The notes under the pieces are model-generated. The model worked only from the letters and a program-made list of their open reading frames with translations, searched no databases and was not told where the DNA came from. The translations under genes and the position numbers were made by a program. Positions 54,295-63,654 of a DNA stretch of 64,000 nucleotides are shown here, piece after piece. The stretch is taken from assembly GCF_022601975.1 (NCBI RefSeq), contig NZ_JAKVIR010000010.1, positions 103,316 to 167,315 on the forward strand, in the 5' to 3' direction. The stretch is from Pontibacter sp. E15-1 (GTDB taxonomy: Bacteria > Bacteroidota > Bacteroidia > Cytophagales > Hymenobacteraceae). Each line of letters starts with the position of its first letter. Positions within the stretch are counted from its first letter, which is position 1.

Positions 54295-55464
54295 ATGCCA
54301 CTGATACAAAGCTGGAGATGGTACGGGCCAAAGGAACCGGTTTCGCTGCAGGATATCCGCCAGGCCGGAGCCACCGACATCGTGACGGCGCTGCACCATA
54401 TCCCCAACGGGGAGGTATGGCCCGTCGGGGAAATTCAGCGGCGCATAGCCGAGGTGGAAAGCGCCGGGCTGGTATGGAGCGTGGTGGAGAGCGTGCCGGT
54501 GCACGAGGCCATCAAAACCCAGACCGGCCACTTCAAAACATACATCGACAACTACAAGCAGTCGCTCCGCAACCTGGCTGCCTGCGGCATCCGCACCGTC
54601 ACCTACAACTTCATGCCCGTGCTGGACTGGACCCGTACGGATCTGAGCTACGAGATGTCCGACGGGTCGAAGGCGCTGCGCTTCGAGAAAGCCGCTTTTA
54701 TCGCTTTTGACGTGCACATGCTGCAACGCGCGGGCGCAGAAAACGACTATACCGCCGCGGAGTTGGAAAGAGCCCGGCAACGCTTTGCGGAGATGCACGA
54801 AGACGAAAAGCTGCTGCTGCAGCGCAACATCATCGCGGGGTTGCCCGGAAGCGAGGAGAGTTTCACGCTGGCGCAGTTCCAGCAGGCCCTGGATGCCTAC
54901 GCAGGTATAAACGCCGACAAATTGCGACAGCATTTGATACACTTTTTACAGCAGGTGATACCGGTTGCCGAAGAGGTGGGCGTGAAAATGGTGATCCACC
55001 CCGACGACCCGCCCTACCCCATTCTGGGGCTGCCCCGGGTGGTAAGCACCGCCGCCGATGTGGAAGCGCTGGTGCAGGCGGTGCCCTCGCCCAGCAATGC
55101 CCTCTGCTTCTGCACCGGTTCCTTCGGCGTGCGGGCCGACAACGACCTGCCCCATATGGTGCGGCAGTTTGGCGACCGCATCCATTTTGTGCACCTGCGC
55201 AGCACGCAGCGCAACGCCGAGGGCGATTTTTACGAGGCAAACCACCTGGAGGGCGACGTGGACATGTATGCGGTGATGCGGGAGTTAGTCCTGCTCAACG
55301 CGACCCGGAAAGCGCCCCTCCCATACCGCCCCGACCACGGCCATCAGATGCTCGACGACCTGCGCAAAGTCACCAACCCCGGCTACTCGGCCATTGGCAG
55401 GCTGCGCGGCCTGGCAGAGCTGCGCGGCCTGGAGATGGGTATAGAAAAATCAATGAACAGTTAA
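54295..55464 (+). CDS. uxuA: Mannonate dehydratase UxuA
   Basis: 389 residues, close to the 394 of E. coli UxuA. It begins with the family [20 protein letters not shown] (residues 7-26) and has [27 protein letters not shown] (about residue 232), a [10 protein letters not shown] block and HLRSTQRN, all metal-site regions of the TIM barrel. It dehydrates D-mannonate to 2-keto-3-deoxygluconate. It is the middle enzyme gene of the hexuronate operon. Confidence 0.96.
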   Translation: MPLIQSWRWYGPKEPVSLQDIRQAGATDIVTALHHIPNGEVWPVGEIQRRIAEVESAGLVWSVVESVPVHEAIKTQTGHFKTYIDNYKQSLRNLAACGIRTVTYNFMPVLDWTRTDLSYEMSDGSKALRFEKAAFIAFDVHMLQRAGAENDYTAAELERARQRFAEMHEDEKLLLQRNIIAGLPGSEESFTLAQFQQALDAYAGINADKLRQHLIHFLQQVIPVAEEVGVKMVIHPDDPPYPILGLPRVVSTAADVEALVQAVPSPSNALCFCTGSFGVRADNDLPHMVRQFGDRIHFVHLRSTQRNAEGDFYEANHLEGDVDMYAVMRELVLLNATRKAPLPYRPDHGHQMLDDLRKVTNPGYSAIGRLRGLAELRGLEMGIEKSMNS

Positions 55465-55476
55465 CGCGAACCTCTC

Positions 55477-56943
55477 ATGAAAGACCATACCTTACTGGCG
55501 CCCCCGGCCTCCAACCACATGCTGGAACAGCCTAAAAACAGTTTCCTGACCGAGGATTTTCTGCTGCAGACGGAAACGGCGAGGCGTTTATACCACGAGT
55601 TCGCCAAAGACCAGCCCATCATCGACTACCACTGCCACCTGTCGCCGGAGGCAATTGCCCGGAATGAGCACTATCCGGACATGTCCAGCATCTGGCTGGC
55701 AGGCGATCATTATAAGTGGCGTGCGATGCGCACCCTGGGCGTGGAGGAAAGCTACATCACGGGAGATGCCAGCAACGCCGAAAAGTTTACCGCCTGGGCC
55801 AGGGCCATGCCCTATACCATGCGCAACCCCCTGTACCACTGGGCGCAAATGGAGCTGAAAAACCCGTTTGGCGTGACAGAGCTGCTGACCGAGCACAACG
55901 CGGCGGAAATATACAGCCATTGCAACATGCTGCTGCAGCAACCGGCGTTTACGCCGCAGGGCCTGCTCACGGGGTATGGCGTGGAGATGGTGGGCACCAC
56001 CGACGACCCAACCGACGACCTGCACTACCACCAGCAACTGGCAGCCTCCGGGTTCGGGGTGAAAGTGCTGCCGTCTTTCCGCCCCGACAAGGTGCTGAAC
56101 CTGGCGGGAGGGGATACCTACAGGGCTTACCTCCGGAAACTAGCGGACGCCAGCCAGGTGAAGATCGTCAGTGTGGACACGCTGCTGGAAGCGCTGCAAA
56201 ACCGGGTGGAGTTTTTCCATGCCAACGGGTGCCGGGTTTCGGACCATGGCTTGTCGTACCTGCCTTTTGGCCGCGCGCGAAGTAAAAAGATGGACGAGGT
56301 GTTTGCCGCCGTGCTGGCCGGGAACGACAACGAGGCCAGCGCCCTGGAGCAGGACTTTGCCGGCGTTATCCTGGCGGAGCTATGCAAACTATACCACCAG
56401 CGGGGATGGGTGCAGCAGTTCCACCTGGGCGCGCTGCGCAACAACAACTCCCGCATGCTGCAAGTGAACGGCCCGGACACAGGGTATGACTCGATCGGTG
56501 ATTTCGCGCAGGCGTCCAGCATGTCGACCTTCTTTAACGCGCTGGAGCAGCAGGACAGCCTGGCCAAAACCATCCTCTACAACCTGAACCCGGCCGACAA
56601 CGCAACCTTCGCCGCCATGACGGGCAACTTCCAGCAGGCAGGCATCAAAGGCAAGATACAGTTTGGCTCTGCCTGGTGGTTCCTCGATCAGCTGGACGGG
56701 ATGAAAGACCAGATGAACGCTTTGTCGAACATGGGCCTGATCAGTTGCTTCGTGGGTATGCTCACCGATTCCCGCTCGTTCCTGTCGTACTCACGGCACG
56801 AGTATTTCAGGAGGCTGCTGTGCAACATGTTCGGCGACGATGTGGAACAGGGCCTGCTGCCAGCCGACATTCCCTGGATCGGGAAAATGGTGCAGGACAT
56901 CTGCTACCGCAACGCCAAAGACTACTTCCCTTTCGGGGAATAA
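55477..56943 (+). CDS. uxaC: Glucuronate isomerase UxaC
   Basis: 488 residues. Metal-dependent hydrolase-type barrel with IIDYHCHLSPEAIA (about residue 48) and the C-terminal signature LTDSRSFLSYSRHEYFRRLLC (about residue 429, the last of its residues shown in part). It isomerises D-glucuronate to D-fructuronate, or galacturonate to tagaturonate. No tagaturonate reductase or altronate dehydratase gene is visible, so glucuronate is the probable substrate. It starts 12 bases after uxuA. Confidence 0.95.
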   Translation: MKDHTLLAPPASNHMLEQPKNSFLTEDFLLQTETARRLYHEFAKDQPIIDYHCHLSPEAIARNEHYPDMSSIWLAGDHYKWRAMRTLGVEESYITGDASNAEKFTAWARAMPYTMRNPLYHWAQMELKNPFGVTELLTEHNAAEIYSHCNMLLQQPAFTPQGLLTGYGVEMVGTTDDPTDDLHYHQQLAASGFGVKVLPSFRPDKVLNLAGGDTYRAYLRKLADASQVKIVSVDTLLEALQNRVEFFHANGCRVSDHGLSYLPFGRARSKKMDEVFAAVLAGNDNEASALEQDFAGVILAELCKLYHQRGWVQQFHLGALRNNNSRMLQVNGPDTGYDSIGDFAQASSMSTFFNALEQQDSLAKTILYNLNPADNATFAAMTGNFQQAGIKGKIQFGSAWWFLDQLDGMKDQMNALSNMGLISCFVGMLTDSRSFLSYSRHEYFRRLLCNMFGDDVEQGLLPADIPWIGKMVQDICYRNAKDYFPFGE

Positions 56944-57001
56944 CAAATTTTGCTGTCCGCGCAGTGGCGGCAGCGCTAGCTACATAAAACGTTTTTATCT
57001 T

Positions 57002-58186
57002 ATGGAAAAGAAAGTTGTGCGTGCGGGTATAGTGGGTTCCGGTTTCGCCGCTAAATTTCACTACGATGCCTTGCAACGGGTTTTCAGCACGAAAGTGGAG
57101 CTTGTCGGGGCCTATTCTCCCTCATCGGAGCGCCTGCAGGCCTTTACAGGAGAGCGAAGCCTGACCGCGTTCGGCAGCCTCGAAGAACTGCTGGAAAGCT
57201 GTGATGTGCTGCACGTCTGCACCCCGCCCGTTACCCACGAGCCGATTGTGGTGGAGGCCCTGAAACGAAACAAGCACGTGATCGTGGAGAAGCCCTTCAC
57301 CGGCTACTTCGGCGACGGGAGCGCAGATTTCAACGGCGACACCTTCTCCCGGGAGAAAGGGCTGGAGGAAACCCTGCAGAGCATCAGTCGGATGCTGGCT
57401 GCCGAACAGCAAAGCGAGGGTGTGATCATGTATGCCGAGAACTGGGTATACGCCCCCGCCATTCAGAAAGAGCGGGAAATGCTGGAGAAAACCGGGGCGC
57501 AGATCCTCTGGATGCACGGCGAGGAGTCGCACTCGGGCTCGCACTCGCTGGCCTACGGGCAGTGGAAGCTCTCCGGCGGCGGCTCCATGATCGGGAAAGG
57601 CTGCCACCCATTGTCGGCGGCCATATACCTGAAGCATGTGGAAGGCCGCGCCCGCAACGGGAAGGCCATCCGGCCAAAGACCATCTCCGCCCGCACGCAC
57701 GCCATTACGCGCATGCCTACTTTCCAGGACGAAGGCCACCTCCGGACGACCTATAAAGACATTGAGGACTTTGCCATGCTGCACGTGGTGTTTGAAGACG
57801 GCACCATCGCCGACGTGTTTGCCAGCGAGCTGGTGCTGGGCGGTGTGCACAACTGGATCGAGGTGAACACCAGCAACCACCGCACCATCTGCAACATCAA
57901 CCCCAACACAGCCATGCAGGCCTATACCCCCTCCGAGGCATATTTTAAGGATGTGTACGTGGTGGAGAAAACGGAAACGAAGCAGGGCTGGTCGTCGATC
58001 TCCCCGGACGAAGGATGGTTTGCCGGTTACCAGCACGAGATGGATGCCTTTTACCGGACAGCGGCCTATGGCGAGCCGGTGGAGAGCAACAGCAGCCTGG
58101 CCGCCGACGTGATCGCGACCATCTACGCCGGGTATGTTTCCGCAGAGAGAACAGGAGCCGAAGTGCCCATCACGATCATAGGGTAA
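57002..58186 (+). CDS. Cytoplasmic Gfo/Idh/MocA family oxidoreductase
   Basis: 394 residues from ATG 57002; the longer frame begins inside uxaC and is non-family. The Rossmann loop AGIVGSGFAAKFHYDAL (about residue 9) and the catalytic-site EKPFTGYFGDG (about 97) are present, with a histidine-bearing GKGCHPLSAAIY region (about 200) in the C-terminal domain. There is no signal peptide, in contrast with the Tat-exported relative at 49410, so the two would act in different compartments. It may interconvert a keto-sugar with its alcohol; the substrate is unknown. Confidence 0.85.
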   Translation: MEKKVVRAGIVGSGFAAKFHYDALQRVFSTKVELVGAYSPSSERLQAFTGERSLTAFGSLEELLESCDVLHVCTPPVTHEPIVVEALKRNKHVIVEKPFTGYFGDGSADFNGDTFSREKGLEETLQSISRMLAAEQQSEGVIMYAENWVYAPAIQKEREMLEKTGAQILWMHGEESHSGSHSLAYGQWKLSGGGSMIGKGCHPLSAAIYLKHVEGRARNGKAIRPKTISARTHAITRMPTFQDEGHLRTTYKDIEDFAMLHVVFEDGTIADVFASELVLGGVHNWIEVNTSNHRTICNINPNTAMQAYTPSEAYFKDVYVVEKTETKQGWSSISPDEGWFAGYQHEMDAFYRTAAYGEPVESNSSLAADVIATIYAGYVSAERTGAEVPITIIG

Positions 58187-58236
58187 AATACCCGGGTGCT
58201 AGGGGCACATAAGCATTAATCTGCTAAAACGAATTA

Positions 58237-58312
58237 TCCACCCCTGCCTTTTTTGGGAGGGGTATACATCACACTTGTAGAGATTTCCCTCCTTGGAGGG
58301 GCAGGGGTGGGA
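58237..58312. repeat. GC-rich palindromic intergenic repeat
   Basis: The outer arms CCACCCCTGCC (58238-58248) and GGCAGGGGTGG (58300-58310) are exact reverse complements; inside are GGGAGGGG and CCCTCCTTGGAGGGG, a smaller nested hairpin. Such CCACCCCTGCC-type palindromes look like a dispersed repeat family, but only one copy is in this window. It lies in the 230-base gap before the transporter gene. Confidence 0.6.
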
Positions 58313-58416
58313 TACACTTGCACATGCATTCAGGGGCTGGCAGCTTAAAACCGCATCCAAAAAATCATACCGGCTATCATCCGTGAGGCCATTTTAACAG
58401 AAACCAGTTCATCGTT

Positions 58417-59739
58417 ATGACGGAAAAAACTAAAATAAACCAGCACGACACCACGGCAACTGCCAAAGTGGGGAATTACCGTTGGGTGATATGCGCCCTG
58501 CTTTTCTTCGCCACCACCATCAACTACATCGACAGGCAGGTGATCGGGTTGCTCAAACCCACCCTGGAGGCAGAGTTCAACTGGTCGGAGCTGGATTATG
58601 GATATATCATCATGTTTTTCTCCGCCTCCTATGCGCTGGGCTATATTGTGTTCGGGAGCATTATCGACAAGATAGGCACGAAGCTGGGCTACTCTATCTC
58701 CGTGACGGTATGGAGCGTGGCGGCGATGCTGCATGCAGCGGTGCGCACCACGATGGGCTTCGGGCTGGTGCGGGGGCTTTTGGGCCTGGCGGAGTCGGGC
58801 AACTTTCCGGCTGCCGTGAAGGCGGTGGCAGAGTGGTTCCCCAAGAAGGAGCGCGCCCTGGCCACCGGAATCTTCAACTCCGGCACCAGCATTGGCGCGG
58901 TGGCGGCCCCGCTTCTCGTTCCCTGGATTCTGGGGGCCTACGGATGGCATGAAGCGTTTCTGATCACGGGTGCGTTGGGTTTTGTGTGGCTGATTTTCTG
59001 GTGGTTGCTGTATGAGGTTCCCTCGCGCCACAAAAAGCTGACCGCCGAGGAGTATGCCTTTATACATATCGACAACGAGCCCGCCCTGACCGAAACCTCC
59101 GGCTCTATCAAGTGGAGCAAGTTGCTGCGTATCCGGCAAACGTGGGTTTTTATCATTGGCAAAGTGCTGACCGACCCGATCTGGTGGTTTTTCCTGTTCT
59201 GGCTGCCGTCTTACTTCGCCACCACCTTCAACCTCGACCTGACGAAACCAAGCCTGCCGCTGGCGGTTGTATATACAGCCACCACGTTTGGCAGCATCGG
59301 CGGCGGCTACCTGTCGTCGGCCCTGATCAAGCGCGGCTGGCCGGTGCTGAAAGCCCGGAAAACGACCCTGCTGATCGTGGCGCTGGTGGTGCTGCCTATC
59401 ATGACGGCACGGTATGCCACCGACATCTGGACGGCGGTGGCCATCATCAGTCTGGCGGCTGCGGCGCACCAGGCCTGGAGCACGAACATCTTCACGATCG
59501 TGTCGGACATCGTGCCTAAGAAAGCCGTGAGCTCGGTGGTGGGCATCGGCGGCATGACGGGCTCCATCGCCTCCACGCTGTTCCCGCTGCTGGTGGGCAC
59601 GCTGCTGCAGTACTACGAAAGCGCCGGAAACATCGGGGCAGGGTATAACATCCTGTTCATCATCTGCGGCTTTGCCTACATTCTGGCCTGGGCAATCATA
59701 CACCTGCTTACCAGACGCATGAAGCCGGTAGAGCTATAA
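58417..59739 (+). CDS. exuT: MFS hexuronate transporter (ExuT-like, anion:cation symporter family)
   Basis: 440 residues with twelve hydrophobic spans. Family motifs: INYIDRQVIGLLKPTLE (about residue 36), LGLAESGNFPAAVKAVAEWFP (about 122) and FNSGTSIGAVAAP (about 152), as in the ACS branch that holds ExuT and glucarate transporters. It should carry free glucuronate or a related uronate across the inner membrane by proton symport. Position directly after the hexuronate enzymes supports this. Confidence 0.9.
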   Translation: MTEKTKINQHDTTATAKVGNYRWVICALLFFATTINYIDRQVIGLLKPTLEAEFNWSELDYGYIIMFFSASYALGYIVFGSIIDKIGTKLGYSISVTVWSVAAMLHAAVRTTMGFGLVRGLLGLAESGNFPAAVKAVAEWFPKKERALATGIFNSGTSIGAVAAPLLVPWILGAYGWHEAFLITGALGFVWLIFWWLLYEVPSRHKKLTAEEYAFIHIDNEPALTETSGSIKWSKLLRIRQTWVFIIGKVLTDPIWWFFLFWLPSYFATTFNLDLTKPSLPLAVVYTATTFGSIGGGYLSSALIKRGWPVLKARKTTLLIVALVVLPIMTARYATDIWTAVAIISLAAAAHQAWSTNIFTIVSDIVPKKAVSSVVGIGGMTGSIASTLFPLLVGTLLQYYESAGNIGAGYNILFIICGFAYILAWAIIHLLTRRMKPVEL

Positions 59740-59787
59740 TGCCCCACGCGGTATTTCGTTTACATTCAAGAAGATTAGCATTTAACC

Positions 59788-62106
59788 ATGAAAAACACAC
59801 GTTATCCACTACTCCTGCTCTTTCTCTCCTGCGGCCTTTTCTATTGCCAGAAGAGCGGCAGTACCCTTGCGCAGCAAGGGGCGGGCGCTCCCGAAAAAGA
59901 AGGCAAAGCCGAACCTGTAACCTATAACCTTGAAGAGGCCCCGGTGGTATCGCCGGAAAAGTCGATCAAACTGATGCAGGTGGAAGAGGGGTTTGCGGTG
60001 CAACTGGTGGCGGCCGAGCCCTTGGTGAACACGCCCGTGGCCATGACCTTCGACCACAAAGGGCGCATCTGGGTGGTGGAGATGGAAGGCTACATGCCCG
60101 ACACGCTGGGCACCGGAGAGGATGTCCCGAATGGGAAAGTGGTGATTCTGGAAGACACGGACCAGGACGGCGTGGCCGACAACCGGAAAGTCTTCCTCGA
60201 TTCGCTGGTGTTGCCGCGGGCCATCTGCCTGGTGGATGAGGGTATTCTGGTGGCCGAGCCGCCCATGCTATGGTACTATGAGATAAACGGCGACAAGCCC
60301 GGAAAACGGACGCTGGTGGATGCGGCCTATGCCGAGGGCGGCAACGTGGAGCACCAGCCCAACGGCCTTCTGCGCGCCATGGACAACTGGATATACAACG
60401 CCAAGTCAGCGAAGCGCTACCGGAAAGTAGGGGAGAAATGGGTGATTGAGCCAACCCATTTCCGGGGCCAGTGGGGAATCGCCCAGGACAACAACGGTCG
60501 CCTATACTATAACACCAACTCCGAGAACCTGCTCGGTGATTACTTTACGCCGGGTTTTGGGGCAACCAACAAAAACCAGCGCGGCGTTGCCGGCTTCAAC
60601 GAGAAAATAGTGGCCGACAACAAGGTATATCCCATGCGGCCAACGCCCGGCGTGAACCGCGGGTATATGGAAGGGGTATTAGACGACAGCCTGCGCCTCG
60701 TGAACTTTACCGCCGCCAGCGGGCCTGTGGTATACCGGGGCGATCTGTTTGGGAAAGCCTATACCGGCGATGCTTTTGTGGCGGAGCCCTCGGCTAACCT
60801 GATCAAACGCAACACCCTGAACGAAAACGGGAATATGACGGAAGGGAAGCAGGCGTATACCGGCAAGGAGTTTCTGGCCAGTGTAGACGAGCGCTTCAGG
60901 CCAGTGAGTCTGTATAATGCCCCGGATGGCGCGCTGTATATCGTGGACATGTACCGCGGCATCATCCAGCACAAGACTTACCTGACCACATACCTCAAAA
61001 ACCAGATCGGCAGCCGCAGCCTGTCTCAGCCGATAGGGTATGGCCGCATCTACAGAGTCGTTCCGCAAAACAAAGCCGCCCGGATGGTGCGCCTCCCCGA
61101 GGAGCCTGCGCAGCTGGTTGCCCTGCTGGGCCACGAAAACGGCTGGGTGCGCGATAATGCGCAGCAACTGCTCATCGACCGGAACATGACGCAGGCCATA
61201 CCTGCCTTGCGGCAGGCGATAACGGAAACGGGCAAGCCCCTGCAGGTGATGCACGCCCTCTGGACGCTGGAGGGATTGGGCGCCCTGAAGGCGGAGGAAG
61301 TGATAACCCTGCTGCAGCAACCCGCCTGGCCCATCCGGATGCAGGCGCTGAGTGCGGTGCCTTCGGTAATAAGCAAGTCGAATTACAGGCAGTTTATACC
61401 GGTGCTCGAGCAGCTCGGAAGCGACGTGACCGCCGCCCCCTATGTCGCTTTTCTGGCGCATTCTGTCCAGCCTTTCGACCAGAAAGCGGCTGATGCGCTG
61501 CTGCAACAAGTAGTGAAAAGCCATCCTTCAGACAAATTCGTGGCCGATGCCGTGATCAGTGCCTTGCAGAACCGGGAAGCGGATTTTCAGGCCAGTATCA
61601 ATTCCGTTTTGCCGGATGCCACGCTTGGGTTTAACAAGCGGCTACAGCAGGTGGTGGCGCAAACAAACAGCGCCCGGGCCAATCGGAGCCCGAAAGCCCT
61701 GCTGAAGGAGTACCCGAAAGGGGCGGCCATGTTCGCCTCCTCGTGCCAGACCTGCCACGGCGCAGACGGAAACGGCGTGAAATCGCTGGCCCCGCCGCTG
61801 AACCAGTCGGAGTGGGTGACGGGCAACAAAGGCAAGCTGACCGCCATCGTGCTGTATGGCCTGACGGGCCCGGTAACCGTGAACGGACACGTGTACAAAG
61901 CCCCCGAAATCAACGGCGACATGCCCGGCATCGGCTACGACGAGAAATTGTCGAATGAGGATGTGGCGCAGCTGCTTAGTTATATCCGGAAGTCGTGGCG
62001 CAACAACGCCGATGCGGTGAGTGCCGAAGAAGTGACACAGGTGCGCCAATACCTGAAAGGCCGGCAAAAAGCCTTCACCGCCGCAGAGCTGGAAGCTTTT
62101 CAGTAA
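59788..62106 (+). CDS. Lipoprotein beta-propeller dehydrogenase with HEAT-like helices and C-terminal cytochrome c
   Basis: 772 residues. Lipoprotein-type signal (C15 or C20), then a propeller domain of the PVC-type membrane-bound dehydrogenase family (about 60-430, with GRIWVVEMEGYMPD, DTDQDGVADNRKVF and YIVDMYRGIIQH), a helical HEAT-like part (about 450-630) and a cytochrome c domain with haem motif CQTCH (653-657) and a likely axial Met in GDMPGIGY (about 712). It probably oxidises a sugar or derived alcohol in the periplasm and passes electrons to the respiratory chain. It could serve the C3-oxidation step of this locus; substrate is inference. Confidence 0.85.
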   Translation: MKNTRYPLLLLFLSCGLFYCQKSGSTLAQQGAGAPEKEGKAEPVTYNLEEAPVVSPEKSIKLMQVEEGFAVQLVAAEPLVNTPVAMTFDHKGRIWVVEMEGYMPDTLGTGEDVPNGKVVILEDTDQDGVADNRKVFLDSLVLPRAICLVDEGILVAEPPMLWYYEINGDKPGKRTLVDAAYAEGGNVEHQPNGLLRAMDNWIYNAKSAKRYRKVGEKWVIEPTHFRGQWGIAQDNNGRLYYNTNSENLLGDYFTPGFGATNKNQRGVAGFNEKIVADNKVYPMRPTPGVNRGYMEGVLDDSLRLVNFTAASGPVVYRGDLFGKAYTGDAFVAEPSANLIKRNTLNENGNMTEGKQAYTGKEFLASVDERFRPVSLYNAPDGALYIVDMYRGIIQHKTYLTTYLKNQIGSRSLSQPIGYGRIYRVVPQNKAARMVRLPEEPAQLVALLGHENGWVRDNAQQLLIDRNMTQAIPALRQAITETGKPLQVMHALWTLEGLGALKAEEVITLLQQPAWPIRMQALSAVPSVISKSNYRQFIPVLEQLGSDVTAAPYVAFLAHSVQPFDQKAADALLQQVVKSHPSDKFVADAVISALQNREADFQASINSVLPDATLGFNKRLQQVVAQTNSARANRSPKALLKEYPKGAAMFASSCQTCHGADGNGVKSLAPPLNQSEWVTGNKGKLTAIVLYGLTGPVTVNGHVYKAPEINGDMPGIGYDEKLSNEDVAQLLSYIRKSWRNNADAVSAEEVTQVRQYLKGRQKAFTAAELEAFQ

Positions 62107-62222
62107 GAGTTGTTTTATAGAGATTGAGTAGATTCGAGAGCCAATTCCGTTTAGCTGCCTGAATTTTGGGTGGTTAAAAGGAATTGGCTTTGTTTAGGTA
62201 TAAACTGTAGCCAATTAGGAAA

Positions 62223-62948
62223 ATGAAAATACCAAAAATTAAAGGGATTATAGACCGCAGAATTCTTATCAATTATCAAGTTGACAAAGAGGTCTTGCAG
62301 GACTATTTACCAGAACCCTTTACGCCTAAATTGGTGAATGGGAAAGGTATTGCAGGAGTTTGTCTGATTCGACTTAAAGAAATTCGACCAGTCGGATTTC
62401 CCAGGCAAATTGGAATATCCTCTGAAAATGGTGCTCACAGGATTGCTGTAGAGTGGACTGAAGGTGAAGAACTAAGAGAAGGTGTATTTATACCGCGAAG
62501 AGACACTTCCTCGAAACTGAACTCATTAGCTGGAGGAAGCATATTTCCTGGAGTTCATCATTTAGCAGAGTTTACAGTAAAAGAGTCTCAAGGGAATTAC
62601 GAAGTGAGTTTCATTAGTGAAGATAACACAACCCTTTCGATTTCAGCAAAGGAGACAAGTGAATGGAATAATGAAAGTGTTTTTGATAATTTAGAGTGCT
62701 TATCAGATTTCTTTAAAAATGGAGCTGTTGGCTACTCACCAGACCAGAATGATTTTGACGGACTTGAATTAAGGACTAAAAATTGGGAAGTGTCTCTTTT
62801 GGAGGTGCAATCGGTGCAATCAAGTTTCTTTGATGATAAAAGTATATTCCCAGAAGGCTCGGTTAAATTCGATAATGCATTATTAATGAAGGGTATAGAA
62901 CACGAATGGATTGGACTGAAAAAAATAAAAAAATCCACTAAGCAGTAG
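62223..62948 (+). CDS. DUF2071 family protein
   Basis: 241 residues starting MKIPKIKGIIDRRILINYQV. The pattern, with LPEPFTPKLVNGKGIAGVC (residues 29-47) and a later GHEWIG-like end (IEHEWIGLKK), resembles the YqjF/DUF2071 family, related in fold to acetoacetate decarboxylase; function is unknown. The gene is clearly AT-rich compared with the sugar locus, so it was probably acquired separately. No operon partner is evident. Confidence 0.7.
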   Translation: MKIPKIKGIIDRRILINYQVDKEVLQDYLPEPFTPKLVNGKGIAGVCLIRLKEIRPVGFPRQIGISSENGAHRIAVEWTEGEELREGVFIPRRDTSSKLNSLAGGSIFPGVHHLAEFTVKESQGNYEVSFISEDNTTLSISAKETSEWNNESVFDNLECLSDFFKNGAVGYSPDQNDFDGLELRTKNWEVSLLEVQSVQSSFFDDKSIFPEGSVKFDNALLMKGIEHEWIGLKKIKKSTKQ

Positions 62949-63014
62949 CACATACATAAAGAGTTATAAAGAGTAGTATTTGGATTTATTCGTATATTAT
63001 TTTAAAGTTGAGAT

Positions 63015-63254
63015 ATGGAAGCTATAAAAGAGGAGCTACACAAACTGATTGATACAACTAATGATGAAAAATTATTAGAAGATATCTTCATGATTCTTAC
63101 TGGTAGGAGGGACTATAAAGAAGGAAGCTTATGGAATGGCCTGTCTGAAGAACAGAAGCAGGAGGTATTAGCAAGTGAGAACGAAATTGGTGATGAATCT
63201 GCATGGACATCGCATGAAGAAATGAAAAGAAGAAATTCTAAATGGCTCAAATAA
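63015..63254 (+). CDS. Antitoxin of a RelE/ParE-type toxin-antitoxin pair
   Basis: 79 residues, acidic (rich in E and D), helical, with no recognised DNA-binding motif: KEELHKLIDTTNDEKLLEDI then GLSEEQKQEVLASENE. Its last 13 bases overlap the toxin gene, the typical antitoxin-first order. Small acidic proteins of this kind precede ParE-like toxins in many Bacteroidota. Confidence 0.75.
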   Translation: MEAIKEELHKLIDTTNDEKLLEDIFMILTGRRDYKEGSLWNGLSEEQKQEVLASENEIGDESAWTSHEEMKRRNSKWLK

Positions 63255-63535
63255 TTTGGAATAAGCGGGCCAGCAAACAATTAGCCGCCTTACAAAAGTA
63301 TCTACAGGAAGAGTTTGGAGAGAAGACGGCGCAGATATGCACAGTACGGATATTTGAATTTCTAGAATTACTGCTCAAATATCCTCAAATAGGGAGTGTA
63401 GAGAATACAGAGAAAGGCGTTAGAGGCTTTTTACTACACAGGCATACTACCATTCTTTATAAGCAGAAGCAAGAAAATATCTATATCCTCGCTGTCTTTG
63501 ATAATTGGCAACACCCTGACAAAAAGAATATTTAA
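63242..63535 (+). CDS. RelE/ParE-family toxin
   Basis: 97 residues, a usual size. It shows the RelE/ParE pattern IIWNKRASKQLAALQKYL (residues 4-21), a central YPQIGS and the C-terminal strands RGFLLHRHTTILYKQK and IYILAVFDNWQHP. Such toxins cut mRNA on ribosomes or poison gyrase; which applies cannot be read here. The pair lies beside a transposase gene in an AT-rich segment. Confidence 0.88.
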   Translation: MAQIIWNKRASKQLAALQKYLQEEFGEKTAQICTVRIFEFLELLLKYPQIGSVENTEKGVRGFLLHRHTTILYKQKQENIYILAVFDNWQHPDKKNI

Positions 63536-63654
63536 AAATTATATGTGCTAACCAAACCTATGGTGAACAAACACACTCTAATAAATGATATTACGATAAA
63601 TTTTATAGGGGGTATGAGATGAACAAAAGCGGTGTCAACCAAGCTTAAAGGAAT

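Noticed and set aside
58345..59703. 452-codon minus-strand frame opposite the ExuT-like gene
   Set aside because: Arginine- and histidine-rich shadow of a clear MFS transporter gene.
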